From: Aquipseudomonas alcaligenes MRY13-0052
GTDB taxonomy: Bacteria; Pseudomonadota; Gammaproteobacteria; Pseudomonadales; Pseudomonadaceae
Length of the DNA: 64,000 nucleotides
NCBI GenBank assembly: GCA_000474255.1
Contig: BATO01000029.1
Location: forward strand, 1-64,000
Direction: 5' to 3'
The position numbers and the translations under genes were made by a program. Position 1 is the stretch's first letter. Every line of letters starts with the position of its first letter. The notes under the pieces were generated by a model. The model made no database searches. It worked only from the letters and a program-made list of their open reading frames with translations, and was not told where the DNA came from. This document shows, in pieces, positions 9,866 through 19,191 of this stretch.

Positions 9866-10770
9866 GGCACACCCTCCTCGGCGACGGGCAACGGCCGGTT
9901 GCGCCAGAAGGCCACCAGCAGCAGGCCGCTGACCAGGTGCCAGGTGCCCCAGAAGGCCGCCACCAGGGCCATGTTCGGCTCACCGCCGAACTGGGCGAAG
10001 ATCAGCCCCAGGGCGAGGCCGGAGTTGTGCATGCTGATCTCGATGACCATGGCCCGCAGGTTGGCGCCACGCTGGCGGGCGAGCTTCGCCATGGCCCAGC
10101 CGAGGACGATGGCGCTGGCGTTGTGCAGCACCACGACGAAGAACACCAGGCCGAGGTTGTCGACGAACAGGCGCCAGTTACCGGCCACCGCGCCGCCGAC
10201 GAAGACCACGAAGGCCAGCAGCGAGAAGCGCTTGAACCCGGGCATCACCCGCTCGGCCAGGCGCGGCCACAGGTTGCCCGCCAGCATGCCCGCCAGCAGC
10301 GGCAGGCCCAGCAGCAGGACTACGCTGACGAGAATGCTGCCGCGGTCCATCTGCAAGGCGCTGAGGCGCCCGGCCAGGTAGGCGGAGGCTTCCGGGTTGA
10401 GGCCGCTGGTGAGGGCGAAGTTGAGCGGCAGCAGCACCAGCGCCAGCAGGCTGGAGAGCGCCGTCATGCTCATCGACAGCGCGGTGTTGCCGCGCGCCAG
10501 GTGGGTCATCACGTTGGACAGGTTGCCCCCCGGGCAGCAGGCCACCAGCAGCAGGCCCAGTTCCAGCCCGGGGTGCAGGTCCACCAGCAGGGTCACCGCC
10601 AGGGTGGCCCAGGGCAAAATCAGGCACTGCCCGAGCATGCCGGCGAGCACCGGCTGCGGCTGGCGCAGCACGGCGAGGAACTGGCCGATGCGCAGTTCCA
10701 GGGAAACACCGAAGATCATTACCGCCAGCACCAGCCCGAGGATGAGCTGCTGGTTCGCGTCGTAGTTCAT
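9853..10770 (-). CDS. Bile acid:sodium symporter (BASS) family protein
   Basis: 305 residues, eight to ten hydrophobic helices. The motif CCPGGNLSNVMTHLARGN at about 78-95 is the conserved BASS sodium-site loop, and EISMHNSGLALGL near residue 250 is the second conserved segment. Bacterial members carry organic anions such as pantoate, pyruvate or glycolate. The substrate here is open. First gene of a two-gene unit with the epimerase, overlapping it by 13 bases, which suggests the imported compound may be handled by that enzyme (inference). ATG at 10770. Confidence 0.88.
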   Translation of the reverse strand: MNYDANQQLILGLVLAVMIFGVSLELRIGQFLAVLRQPQPVLAGMLGQCLILPWATLAVTLLVDLHPGLELGLLLVACCPGGNLSNVMTHLARGNTALSMSMTALSSLLALVLLPLNFALTSGLNPEASAYLAGRLSALQMDRGSILVSVVLLLGLPLLAGMLAGNLWPRLAERVMPGFKRFSLLAFVVFVGGAVAGNWRLFVDNLGLVFFVVVLHNASAIVLGWAMAKLARQRGANLRAMVIEISMHNSGLALGLIFAQFGGEPNMALVAAFWGTWHLVSGLLLVAFWRNRPLPVAEEGVPCAS

Positions 10771-10949
10771 GGCAAGGCGCCCGTGGTTCTTGTTATGGCC
10801 GCCACTTTAGCGGCAGCCACGGCGCACCGGCAGTGGCCGAGCCCGCCAGGCGGCGTGGCGATTCGCGACAGACTGACGCCGGTCAATGCCCGCCAACCGG
10901 GCGATGGCTAGAGTTCATAGCCAATTGCCATCAGCCGTAGCCCCCGACC

Positions 10950-11255
10950 ATGGACAGCTCCGATCCGCCGATCGCCGCCATCACCGATCCTGCGCTCGCC
11001 TGCCTGCTGCGCGAGATGCTGCCCGCCATGGGCGTCGTCTGCGAAGTGATCACCGAGACCGGCCAGTGCCAGCGTGCGCCCCTGTGCCGATGGCTCAAGG
11101 ACGCGCCCCTCAGCGAAACCGCCCGTTTGCGCCTGCTCCTCGATGAGGCGGTGACCGTGCTCGACCGCACCCGTCACGCCTTCAAGTCCAGGGAACTCGG
11201 GCGTTTGCGCAGGCGCCTGGAGCAGGCACTGGAAGAGTTGTCGCGCCCGGCCTGA
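10950..11255 (+). CDS. Small hypothetical protein, 101 residues
   Basis: Not recognised. The product is soluble and mostly helical by composition: a first half with several Cys (CLLREMLPAMGVVCEVITETGQCQRAPLC) and a basic, coiled-coil-like second half (residues 60-98, rich in Leu, Arg and Glu). No signal peptide or membrane helix. The start ATG 10950 has only a weak upstream ribosome site. It lies 15 bases ahead of a structured RNA leader, so it may be transcribed with, or read into, that leader. Codon use matches its neighbours, which supports a real gene. Function unknown. Confidence 0.6.
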   Translation: MDSSDPPIAAITDPALACLLREMLPAMGVVCEVITETGQCQRAPLCRWLKDAPLSETARLRLLLDEAVTVLDRTRHAFKSRELGRLRRRLEQALEELSRPA

Positions 11256-11261
11256 CTGGTG

Positions 11262-11390
11262 TACAACCTCGCGCTGCAAGGTTCCGCCAAGGGCGGAGAC
11301 CGGCTTTGCCGGGCAGGACGCAAGGGCCTGCAAGACAAGGCGCCACGCGTGGCAGTTCCACTTGGAGCTGCCACGCGTGGCGCCTTTTTT
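11262..11390 (+). ncRNA. Candidate cis-regulatory leader RNA with terminator, upstream of a c-di-GMP enzyme
   Basis: Between 11275 and 11335 three small stems can be folded: TCCGCC/GGGCGGA, CCGGC/GCCGG with loop TTT, and GCAGG/CCTGC closing a loop that starts ACGCAAGG. They are followed within a few bases by a very strong intrinsic terminator (11338-11390) and then by the gene for a GGDEF/EAL protein. GGACGCAAGGGCC resembles the GGACGCAAAGCC core of GEMM-type c-di-GMP-I riboswitches, but the partner AGGGCAAA segment is not clear. An uncharacterised motif called Pseudomon-GGDEF is recalled from comparative RNA surveys and could be the same class. Identity is inferred from position and structure only. 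Confidence 0.5.
11338..11390 (+). terminator. Strong intrinsic terminator / attenuator
   Basis: Near-perfect stem with 18-base arms (11338-11355 and 11368-11385), a 12-base loop and a T run at 11385-11390. It sits 32 bases before the start codon of the globin-coupled GGDEF/EAL gene, so it terminates the upstream small gene or acts as the expression platform of the leader RNA. Confidence 0.85.
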
Positions 11391-11422
11391 ATTGCCCGCA
11401 GGTTTGCATGAGGGATTGAGGG

Positions 11423-13654
11423 ATGGGGCTGGAAACACAACTCAAGGGGATGCTCGGCAGAATCGGCCTCGGCCGTCGCGAAATCGACCAGCGCTGCCGC
11501 TACCTGGACTGGCAGGCGCTCGACGCCGCGCGCCTGAACCGCCAGGCGGAGGCGGTCGAGGCCCTGCACGAGGTGTTCGTCGAGCGCCTCTACGCGCACC
11601 TCGACCACTTCGAGCCGACCGCCAGCATCCTCCGCGACCCGGCGACCCTGGCGCGCCTGAAGGCCAGCCAGCTGGACTACTACCAGCGCCTGTGGAAGGG
11701 CCCCTATGACCGCGACTACGTCCTGCACCGGCTCAAGGTCGGCCTGGTGCACCAGCGCGTGGGCGTCGAGCTGAAGTGGTACCTGGGCGCCTACCGCCTG
11801 TACCTCGACCAGATGCTCACCGGCCTGCTCGGCGACAGCGAGACCACCCGCACCCTGGGCAGCCTCATGAAAGTGGTGTTCTTCGACATCGCCCTGGCCA
11901 TCGACACCTACAGTGCCGCCCAGCACCAGGCCCTGGAGGACAGCGAGGCGCGCTTCGCCCGGGCCCTGCGCGGCGCCAACGACGGCCTCTGGGACTGGGA
12001 CCTGGAGCACGACCGGCTGTACATCTCCGAGCGCTGGGCGAGCATGCTCGGCCGCTCGCGCGATGCCTTCGGCGAGAGCAGCGCCGGCTGGTTCGCCCGC
12101 GTCCACCCCGACGACCTGCCGGCCCTGCGCCAGGCCATCGACACCCACCTGCGGGGCGACAGCCCCTGGCTCAGCCACGAGTACCGCATGCGCCAGCAGG
12201 ACGGCAGCTACCTCTGGGTCCTGGTGCGCGGCGTCGCCGAGGGCCAGCGCATGGCCGGCTCGCAGACCGACATCAGCCAGCGCAAGGCCACCGAGCACCA
12301 GCTCAGCCACGCGGCGCGCCACGACCCGCTTACCGGCCTGGCCAACCGCCTGCGCCTGGACGAGATCCTGCAGCAGGCCCTGCAACGCCAGTTGCGCCCT
12401 GGCGCCCGCCAGGCGGCGCTGCTGTTCATCGACCTCGACCGTTTCAAGCTGATCAACGACAGCCTCGGCCACGCCGTCGGTGATCGCGTGCTGGTGGAGG
12501 TGGCCCATCGCCTGGAGCGCTGCCTGCGCCCGGGCGACCACCTGGCGCGCTTCGGCGGCGACGAGTTCGTCGTGCTGCTCGACGACCTGGCCTGCCTGGG
12601 CGACGCCGAGGTCGTCGCCCAGCGCATGCTCGACAGCCTCCACCAGCCGCTGCACCTGGACGAGCGCACCCTGGTGGTCAGCGCCAGCATCGGCATCACC
12701 GGGCTCCAGGCCGAGGGCCAGACCATCGACGCGCTGCAGGCCGCCGACCTCGCCCTGTACCGCGCCAAGGAGGCCGGCAAGGCGCAGATCGCCCGCTACA
12801 GCAGCGAGCTGCAGGCCGCCGCGAAGAACCGCCTGGACCTGGAGAGCGCCCTGGCCCAGGCCCTGGCGCGCGACGAGTTCGAACTGCATTACCAGCCCAT
12901 CTGCCGCACCGACCAGGGCCAGCCGCTGCTGGTGGGCGTGGAGGCCCTGCTGCGCTGGCGCCAGGGCGACCGCCTGGTGCAGCCGGCGCAGTTCATCCCG
13001 GCGCTGGAGGAGTCCGGCGAGATCATCGCCGTCGGCGACTGGGTGCTGCGCGAAGCCTGCCGCCAGACCCGCGCCTGGCAACTGGACGGCCAGCGCGGCC
13101 TGCGCTGCTCGGTCAACCTCTCCAGCCGCCAGCTGCACCAGCCGGGCTTCGCTGCGCGGCTCGAGTCGATACTCGAGGAATCGGGCCTGCCCCCTTCCAG
13201 CCTGGTGCTGGAGATCACCGAAAGCCTGCTGATGCAGGACGGCGCCGACACCCTCGCCTGCCTGCGCGAACTGGCCTGCCAGGGCGTGCGCCTGGCGCTG
13301 GACGACTTCGGCACCGGCTACTCCTCCCTCGGCTACCTCAAGCGCTTCCCGCTGCACATCCTCAAGGTCGACCGCAGCTTCATCGACGGCGCCCCCGAGG
13401 ACCCCGAGCTGCGCGCCATTTCCCGCGCCATCATCGGCCTGGGCGCCAGCCTGGGGCTGGAGGTGATCGCCGAAGGCGTCGAGCGCCCCGAACACCTGGA
13501 CTTCCTCGCCGCCGAGGACTGCCACTACGCCCAGGGCTACTGGTTCAGCCGGCCGCGCCCGCCCCAGGCCCTGCAACGCCTGTTCAACGGCGAAGAATGT
13601 TTCGACGGGCACTGGTGCCTGCTGCCCGAAGCCACCACGAGAGCGACCTCATGA
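11423..13654 (+). CDS. Globin-coupled diguanylate cyclase / phosphodiesterase (globin-PAS-GGDEF-EAL)
   Basis: 743 residues, cytoplasmic. Residues 1-160 are a protoglobin-type sensor: [17 protein letters not shown] with His110 in the proximal heme-ligand position, and Tyr27 where globin-coupled sensors have the distal B10 Tyr. A PAS domain follows (about 175-290, [16 protein letters not shown] and SYLWVLVRG). The GGDEF domain is intact (GGDEF at 378-382, product-inhibition site R369xxD372). The EAL domain is intact too (EAL 507-509, [17 protein letters not shown]). It can therefore in principle make and break c-di-GMP under control of heme-bound gas, as DosC does for cyclase activity. Translation is coupled by an ATGA overlap to the chemoreceptor downstream, and it is preceded by a terminator-bearing leader. 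Confidence 0.9.
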   Translation: MGLETQLKGMLGRIGLGRREIDQRCRYLDWQALDAARLNRQAEAVEALHEVFVERLYAHLDHFEPTASILRDPATLARLKASQLDYYQRLWKGPYDRDYVLHRLKVGLVHQRVGVELKWYLGAYRLYLDQMLTGLLGDSETTRTLGSLMKVVFFDIALAIDTYSAAQHQALEDSEARFARALRGANDGLWDWDLEHDRLYISERWASMLGRSRDAFGESSAGWFARVHPDDLPALRQAIDTHLRGDSPWLSHEYRMRQQDGSYLWVLVRGVAEGQRMAGSQTDISQRKATEHQLSHAARHDPLTGLANRLRLDEILQQALQRQLRPGARQAALLFIDLDRFKLINDSLGHAVGDRVLVEVAHRLERCLRPGDHLARFGGDEFVVLLDDLACLGDAEVVAQRMLDSLHQPLHLDERTLVVSASIGITGLQAEGQTIDALQAADLALYRAKEAGKAQIARYSSELQAAAKNRLDLESALAQALARDEFELHYQPICRTDQGQPLLVGVEALLRWRQGDRLVQPAQFIPALEESGEIIAVGDWVLREACRQTRAWQLDGQRGLRCSVNLSSRQLHQPGFAARLESILEESGLPPSSLVLEITESLLMQDGADTLACLRELACQGVRLALDDFGTGYSSLGYLKRFPLHILKVDRSFIDGAPEDPELRAISRAIIGLGASLGLEVIAEGVERPEHLDFLAAEDCHYAQGYWFSRPRPPQALQRLFNGEECFDGHWCLLPEATTRATS

Positions 13655-15234
13655 AACGCAACCTGCCGGTCAGCGGCCGCGCCATCGTCTTCGCCGACGA
13701 CGCCAACATCCTCTCCACCACCGACCTCAAGGGCGTGATCACCCACGTCAACCAGGACTTCGTCGACGTCAGCGGCTTCAGCCGCCCGGAGCTGATCGGC
13801 CACAGCCACAACCTGGTGCGCCACCCGGACATGCCCGCCGCTGCCTTCGCCCACCTGTGGCAGACGCTCAAGGCCGGGCGCAGCTGGATGGGCCTGGTGA
13901 AGAACCGCTGCAAGAACGGCGACCACTACTGGGTCAGCGCCTTCGTCACCCCGGTGGTGCACGACGGCCAGGTGCTGGAGTACCAGTCGGTGCGCACCTG
14001 CCCGAGCGCCGAGCAGGTGCTGCGTGCCGAACGGGTCTACGCCCAGCTCGAGGCCGGCCGCATGCCCGCCCACACGCGCCTGCCGCTGCACCTGCGCCTG
14101 CTCGCCGGCCCGGCCCTGGGCATGGCGCTGGGCATCGCCCTGTACCAGGCCCTGGCGCCCTACGGCCTGCTCGCCGCCGTGCCGGCCTGGGGCCTGGCGC
14201 TGGGCTGCGCGGGGCTGGCCCTGCACCGCCAGCTGCGCCCGCTGCGTGAACTCCTGGGCCGCGCCCGGGGCATTGCCGACAACCCGCTGAGCCAGGCGGT
14301 CTATGGCCAGCGCAGCGACGAATTCGGCCAGCTCGGCTTCTGCCTGCAGATGCTGGAGATGGAGACCGGCGCGCTGGTCGGGCGCATCGCCGAATCCTCG
14401 CGCCAGCTCGCCGAGCACGCCGAGGAGCTGGCCACCGCCGTCGCCCACGGCAGTGCCGGCAGCCACCGCCAGCAGCAGGAGACCGACCAGGTGGCCACCG
14501 CCGTCGGGCAGATGGCCGGCAGCGTCCAGGAAGTGGCGCGCAGCGCCCAGCAGAGCGCCTGCGCCGCCGACCAGACCGACGACGCCGCGCGCATCGGCCA
14601 GCACGAGGTGAGCGCCACCCGCGCCCGCATCGCCGAGCTGGACGAGGACGTGCGCAACGCCACCCGCGTGGTGCGCGAGCTGCAGGACCACAGCAGCGCG
14701 ATCGGCCAGGTGCTGGACGTGATCCAGGGCGTCGCCGAGCAGACCAACCTGCTGGCCCTGAACGCCGCCATCGAAGCCGCGCGGGCCGGGGATGCCGGGC
14801 GCGGCTTCGCCGTGGTGGCCGACGAGGTTCGCGCCCTGGCCGGGCGCACCCAGCAGTCCACCGCGCAGATCAACCAGATGATCAACAGCCTGCAGAGCGG
14901 CGCCGAGCAGGCCGTCGCGGCCATGCAGCGCAGCTGCGCCCAGGCCGAGAGCAGCCTGGCCCAGGCCCAGCGCGCGGCCGAGTCCCTGGAGCGGATCAAC
15001 CAGCAGGTCGGCGCCATCAACGGCATGAGCCTGCAGATCGCCAGCGCGGTGGAGCAGCAGAGCGCCGCCAGCGAGGAGATCCAGCGCAGCCTGGCCACCA
15101 TCCGCCGCGCCGCCGACGACAACGCCAACAGCGGCCTGTGCAGCCAGCGCAGCGCCGGCGAGGTGGCCGGCCTGGCCGCCGACCTGCGCCAGCTGGCCCT
15201 GCAGTTCTGGAGCAGCCGCCGCGGCCTGGGGTGA
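13651..15234 (+). CDS. Aer-type methyl-accepting chemotaxis protein (PAS-TM-MCP)
   Basis: 527 residues. N-terminal PAS of the Aer kind (residues about 10-115: [51 protein letters not shown]), then a hydrophobic membrane hairpin (about 145-185) and a cytoplasmic signalling domain with the hallmark tip [18 protein letters not shown] and [15 protein letters not shown]. Aer proteins bind FAD in the PAS domain and steer energy or oxygen taxis. ATG 13651 overlaps the TGA of the globin-coupled c-di-GMP gene (ATGA). It has no C-terminal CheR-tethering pentapeptide; it ends SSRRGLG. The pairing suggests joint oxygen/redox control of swimming and of c-di-GMP. Confidence 0.9.
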   Translation: MKRNLPVSGRAIVFADDANILSTTDLKGVITHVNQDFVDVSGFSRPELIGHSHNLVRHPDMPAAAFAHLWQTLKAGRSWMGLVKNRCKNGDHYWVSAFVTPVVHDGQVLEYQSVRTCPSAEQVLRAERVYAQLEAGRMPAHTRLPLHLRLLAGPALGMALGIALYQALAPYGLLAAVPAWGLALGCAGLALHRQLRPLRELLGRARGIADNPLSQAVYGQRSDEFGQLGFCLQMLEMETGALVGRIAESSRQLAEHAEELATAVAHGSAGSHRQQQETDQVATAVGQMAGSVQEVARSAQQSACAADQTDDAARIGQHEVSATRARIAELDEDVRNATRVVRELQDHSSAIGQVLDVIQGVAEQTNLLALNAAIEAARAGDAGRGFAVVADEVRALAGRTQQSTAQINQMINSLQSGAEQAVAAMQRSCAQAESSLAQAQRAAESLERINQQVGAINGMSLQIASAVEQQSAASEEIQRSLATIRRAADDNANSGLCSQRSAGEVAGLAADLRQLALQFWSSRRGLG

Positions 15235-15294
15235 TTGCGCAAGGGCGGGGGCGATCCGCTATGCTCGGCGCTTCCTCGCCACCAGACCCACGCC

Positions 15295-16686
15295 ATGCGC
15301 TACCTGTTCTGCCTGCTGCTTCTGCTCGGTGCCACGGTGCACGCCGCCGATCGCAACCGGGTCGAGGGCTACGACCTGCAGAACGGCTTGCAGGTGATCC
15401 TCAAGCCCACCCCCGAGCGCGGCCATGTCGCCATCCGCCTCGTGGTGGGTGTCGGCTTCGACGACTTCGCCTGCCCGGACAAGGAGCTGCCGCATCTGCT
15501 GGAACACCTGTTCTTCAGCGGCCTGGGCGGCGCCGGCGAGGCGGACCTGGAAGCGCGCATGCAGGCTCTGGGCGGCGAATGGAACGCCTTCACCAGCGCC
15601 AGCGACACCGCCTTCGTCATCGAGGCGCCGGCGCAGAACCAGCGCAAGGTACTCGACCTGCTGCTGCAGGTGCTCGACGACACCCAACTGACCGACGCCC
15701 GCATCGCAACCGCCAAGCAGGTGGTGCAGCGCGAGGGCGGCGGCCACTACTCGCACCTGGAACGCCTGCTGGACCGCCAGGACCTCGGCCGCGAAGCCCA
15801 CGACCAGCTCGCCGTCGAACTGGGCCTGGCCTGCGCCGAGCGCCCCCAGGTGGAGCACCTGCAGCGCGAGGCCCTGGAGGCCCTGCGTCGCGACTGGTAC
15901 GCCCCCAACAACATGAGCCTGATCGTGGTCGGCGACCTCGACCGCCTGCTGCCGGCCTTCATCGAGCGGCGCTTCGGCGCCCTGGCGCCGGTGGAAGTAC
16001 GCGAGCACCCGGCCCTGCCGGAAAGCAACGACAACGCCGCCGAGCGCCGCACCCTGCGCCGCGGCCTGGTGGGCCAGAGCGCCACACTGCACTGGATCTA
16101 CCGCGAGCCGGAGGTAGACGGCGCCGACTACGCCGCCTGGGAGCTGCTCAAGGACTACCTGGACTGGGAGCTCTACCAGCAGTTGCGCATCCAGAACGGC
16201 CTCTCCTACGGGCCCTGGACCGAGCGCCGCGCCTTCGGCGGCGAAACCTTCCTCAGCCTCAACGCCGACCTGGAGCGCAGCGACGTGGAACCGGCGCTGC
16301 AGGTGCTGCGCACACTCACCACGCGCCTGCGCGACCAGGGGCTGGACCGCGACAGCTTCGAGCGCCTGAAGAGCCTCGCCATCAGCCGTCAGGCCTGGGC
16401 GGCACAGGGCAACTCGGCGCTGGCCGACTACTACTGGAACTCCCTGGGTGACTACCAGGAGGGCCGCTTCGGCAACGAGGCCGACGCCCTGCGTGCGGTG
16501 ACCCTGCAGCAGGTCAACGCCATCGCCCGTGAGCTGTTCCACGAACCGGGCTACATCCGCATCGAGCAGCCCCTGCTGGGCTACGACCAGTTGGCCTGGC
16601 TGCTGCCGGCCCTGCTGGGCCTGGCCCTGCTCGCCGCCCTGCTGTGGCGCGGCCGGCGCCCGGGCACGCGACCCGCGCCCGCCTGA
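15295..16686 (+). CDS. M16-family zinc metallopeptidase, membrane-anchored
   Basis: 463 residues. A signal peptide (residues 1-18, ending VHAAD) is followed by the inverted zinc motif HLLEH at 67-71. A C-terminal hydrophobic helix (about 434-452, WLLPALLGLALLAALLW) followed by Arg-rich residues would anchor it in the inner membrane with the peptidase in the periplasm. One full M16 unit is present: the active half, then the inactive half with RRGLVGQSATLHWIYR. The start is the ATG at 15295, giving a clean signal peptide. It stands 60 bases after the chemoreceptor and may be read with it, but no functional link is evident. Confidence 0.85.
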   Translation: MRYLFCLLLLLGATVHAADRNRVEGYDLQNGLQVILKPTPERGHVAIRLVVGVGFDDFACPDKELPHLLEHLFFSGLGGAGEADLEARMQALGGEWNAFTSASDTAFVIEAPAQNQRKVLDLLLQVLDDTQLTDARIATAKQVVQREGGGHYSHLERLLDRQDLGREAHDQLAVELGLACAERPQVEHLQREALEALRRDWYAPNNMSLIVVGDLDRLLPAFIERRFGALAPVEVREHPALPESNDNAAERRTLRRGLVGQSATLHWIYREPEVDGADYAAWELLKDYLDWELYQQLRIQNGLSYGPWTERRAFGGETFLSLNADLERSDVEPALQVLRTLTTRLRDQGLDRDSFERLKSLAISRQAWAAQGNSALADYYWNSLGDYQEGRFGNEADALRAVTLQQVNAIARELFHEPGYIRIEQPLLGYDQLAWLLPALLGLALLAALLWRGRRPGTRPAPA

Positions 16687-16777
16687 GGCACTGGCCGTCG
16701 GCTGCGGCGCCTGGCGCCTTCTCAGGCCGGCGGGCGGGCAGTATCCTGCGGCCCCCGCAGCTTTCGCCGACCTGCCC

Positions 16778-17815
16778 ATGTCGATCTGGAAAAACCGCCT
16801 GCTCGCCCTGATCGCGCTGATCCAGCGCCACCCGCGGCTCATCGCGCTCTACGGCTTCTGCTCGGGCGTCGGCAGCTTCCTGCTGGTGGATCGCGGCGCG
16901 CGCCTGGCCAAGGTGATCGCCATCGTGATGCTGGTGAGCTGGGTCTGGCTGCTGTTGGAGAACCTGTTCCGCAGCAGCATCGAGCGCCTGTTCAAGATCG
17001 AGCTGCCACCGCCGCTGACGCGCTTCCTGACCCAGCTGATCCACCAGGAAAGCCTGTTCTTCGTGCTGCCCTTCTTCCTCATCACCACCAGCTGGAACAG
17101 CGGCCAGTCGCTGTTCACCGGGCTGCTGGCGGTGGCGGCGGTGATCTCCATCGTCGACCCGCTGTACAACCGCTTCCTCGCGCCGCACCGCTGGCTGTTC
17201 CTCGCCTACCACACCCTGACCCTGTTCGCGGTGCTGCTCACGGCGCTGCCGATCATCCTCCACCTGACCACCGCGCAAAGCTTCGAGTGGTCCCTCGGCA
17301 TCGCCGTGCTGCTGTCCTTCCTCAGCCTCTACAGCACCATCCGCGTGCAGCGCTGGTGGCGGGGCCTGGCCCTGGTCGGCCTGACCCTGGCCCTGGGCGC
17401 CACCGGCTGGCTGACCCGGGTGATGGTGCCGCCGGCCACCCTGTGGCTGACTGAAGTGGCAGTGACCCCGGAACTGGACGACCACCAGCGCACCCCGGGC
17501 AAGGGCGTGGAAACCGTGACCGCCGCCGAGCTGCGCAGCGATGGCCTCTACGCCTACACCGCGATCAACGCGCCGCGCGGGCTGAACGAGCGCATCTACC
17601 ACCTGTGGCGTTTCGAGGGCCAGGAAGTGGACCGCATCGCCCTGGACATCCACGGCGGCCGCGACAAGGGCTACCGCGCCTGGACCCACAAGCAGAACTT
17701 CCCCGCCAACCCGGTGGGCCGCTGGCAGGTGCGCGTGGTCACCGAAGCCGGGCAGATGATCGGCACCCTGCGCTTCGAGGTCACCGACGACCCGCTGCCG
17801 CCCAAGCCGCATTGA
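16778..17815 (+). CDS. DUF5924/DUF2914 membrane protein
   Basis: 345 residues. N-terminal half: about seven hydrophobic helices (from residue 20 to about 225), with LFFVLPFFLITTSWNSGQS as a recognisable conserved segment. C-terminal part (about 240-345): a soluble beta-rich DUF2914 domain with GLNERIYHLWRFEG and KGYRAWTHKQNFP, ending RFEVTDDP. This domain order is widespread in Pseudomonas but has no assigned biochemical role. ATG 16778 was chosen because the hydrophobic N-terminus begins there; the longer frame upstream would overlap the peptidase gene. Confidence 0.75.
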   Translation: MSIWKNRLLALIALIQRHPRLIALYGFCSGVGSFLLVDRGARLAKVIAIVMLVSWVWLLLENLFRSSIERLFKIELPPPLTRFLTQLIHQESLFFVLPFFLITTSWNSGQSLFTGLLAVAAVISIVDPLYNRFLAPHRWLFLAYHTLTLFAVLLTALPIILHLTTAQSFEWSLGIAVLLSFLSLYSTIRVQRWWRGLALVGLTLALGATGWLTRVMVPPATLWLTEVAVTPELDDHQRTPGKGVETVTAAELRSDGLYAYTAINAPRGLNERIYHLWRFEGQEVDRIALDIHGGRDKGYRAWTHKQNFPANPVGRWQVRVVTEAGQMIGTLRFEVTDDPLPPKPH

Positions 17816-17847
17816 CCTTGGCGCCATGACCGCATAGCCGTATGACC

Positions 17848-17922
17848 GTAGGAGCGAGCTCTGCTCGCGAAGCCTTTGGCGGTGCTACGCCCCGCTTGGC
17901 GACTGAAGTCGCCCCTACAGGT
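17848..17922. repeat. REP-type palindromic elements left of the DUF6602 gene
   Basis: 17848-17873 is a GTAGGAGCGAG...CTCGCGAA palindrome of the common Pseudomonas REP type. 17906-17922 (GAAGTCGCCCCTACAG) is the complementary half of a second copy, so the two form an inverted pair. The rest of 17816-18016 shows no gene. Confidence 0.7.
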
Positions 17923-18016
17923 GCCTCGACACACCGATGGAAGAGCGTCGCGAATGAATGTTCCCACAGGCTCAGTGCCTGTAGATTGCGGACGCTCACC
18001 CCCCCAAGGAAGACCC

Positions 18017-19042
18017 ATGGCCATCATCAACAACTGGGCGAAGTCCATCGCCCGGGTGCTGGAAACCAGCTTCAGCGTCAGCAGCAGCATCGCCAATCAC
18101 TCGACCGTACTCGGCGATGCACGCGAGAGTTTCATCCGCGATGTCCTCAAGCGCTTCCTGCCGAGCAACATCAGCATCGGCTCGGGGCAGATCGTCGACA
18201 ACGAAGGCGGCATCTCCAAGCAGATCGACCTGATCATCTATCGCAACGACTTCCCCACCCTGCGCACCTTCGGCTCGGCGGACGTGTACCTGATCGAAGG
18301 CGTGGTCGCCACGGTGGAGGTCAAGTCGCAGCTCAACGACAAGTCCCTGGTCGAAGCCCTGGAAAACGGCAGGTCGGTGCGCAACCTGCGGCCGTCGTTG
18401 CTCAAGGCCTCGCTGGACGACTACAGCACCCGCGTTTTCGGCAAGCCGCACACGGAGCTCTCCATCCCCCAGTACAACTCGCTCATGGGCCTGGTACTGC
18501 CGCCGACCTACGTCTACGGCTACCGCGGCTATACCGAGAGCAGCCTGGAGGACCTGCGCGGAAGCCTGAACCGCTGGCACAACGTGCCCAACAGCGCCGG
18601 TGAGCTGGATATCACGCTGATGCCGGAGGTGATCGCCACCCAGGGCTGCGTGAGCCTGAAGAACCTCAGCAACTTCCTGCAGCTGCCCCATGCGGGCGCG
18701 GAAGACCTCGAGGCCTGCCGCCAGTCGTTCAACCAGGCGATGAACACCGACCTCGGCAAGCAGGCGTTCTATGCGAACTTCCGGGCCAACGAAAACGCGC
18801 GCTTCGACTATGGCCTGGCCCTGAAGACCTCCGATACGCCGCTGCAGTACCTGATCTCCAGCCTGCTGGAGACGGTCATCTCGCGCATCGGCCACCAGCA
18901 GTTGGGCGGCACCGCCATCCAGTACAACCTGCTGCGCTACCACATGACCGAGGAGATGGAGGGCGGCTGGTCCGGCGCGGCGGTGAACGTCACCAGCGTG
19001 CGCGACCCGAAGCTGGACTTCGCCAAGGCCAACGGGTTCTGA
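18017..19042 (+). CDS. DUF6602-type protein, nuclease-like fold
   Basis: 341 residues, soluble. The N-terminal part shows the pattern of a PD-(D/E)xK nuclease-like core: SKQIDLIIY with Asp71, then VATVEVKSQL with Glu101 and Lys103. This segment resembles DUF6602, found in scattered single genes and near defence loci. The C-terminal half has no recognisable motif. ATG 18017 follows AAGGAAG. The gene stands alone, bracketed on both sides by REP palindromes and lying between genes of unrelated role, which fits an accessory insertion. Function is unknown; the nuclease reading rests on the D...ExK spacing only. Confidence 0.65.
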   Translation: MAIINNWAKSIARVLETSFSVSSSIANHSTVLGDARESFIRDVLKRFLPSNISIGSGQIVDNEGGISKQIDLIIYRNDFPTLRTFGSADVYLIEGVVATVEVKSQLNDKSLVEALENGRSVRNLRPSLLKASLDDYSTRVFGKPHTELSIPQYNSLMGLVLPPTYVYGYRGYTESSLEDLRGSLNRWHNVPNSAGELDITLMPEVIATQGCVSLKNLSNFLQLPHAGAEDLEACRQSFNQAMNTDLGKQAFYANFRANENARFDYGLALKTSDTPLQYLISSLLETVISRIGHQQLGGTAIQYNLLRYHMTEEMEGGWSGAAVNVTSVRDPKLDFAKANGF

Positions 19043-19056
19043 GCCCGGGCGGTGCC

Positions 19057-19184
19057 GGGCGAATGAATTCGCCCCTACAGGGTTGGACGCGGGCCGTAGG
19101 GCGGGTGCAACCCGCCACCCCCGATCGCGAATGAATTCGCTCCCACCGGTTCAGCGCCGGCGGTAGCCCGGGCTTCAGCCCGGG
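19057..19184. repeat. Cluster of four REP-type palindromes right of the DUF6602 gene
   Basis: Four short palindromes in 128 bases: 19057-19080 (GAATGAATTC core, ends CCCCTACAG), 19096-19116 (GTAGGGCGGGT...ACCCGCC), 19127-19147 (again GCGAATGAATTCGC) and 19163-19184 (GTAGCCCGGG-CTTC-AGCCCGGG). Similar units recur elsewhere in this window. Confidence 0.75.
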
Positions 19185-19191
19185 GCCGGGG

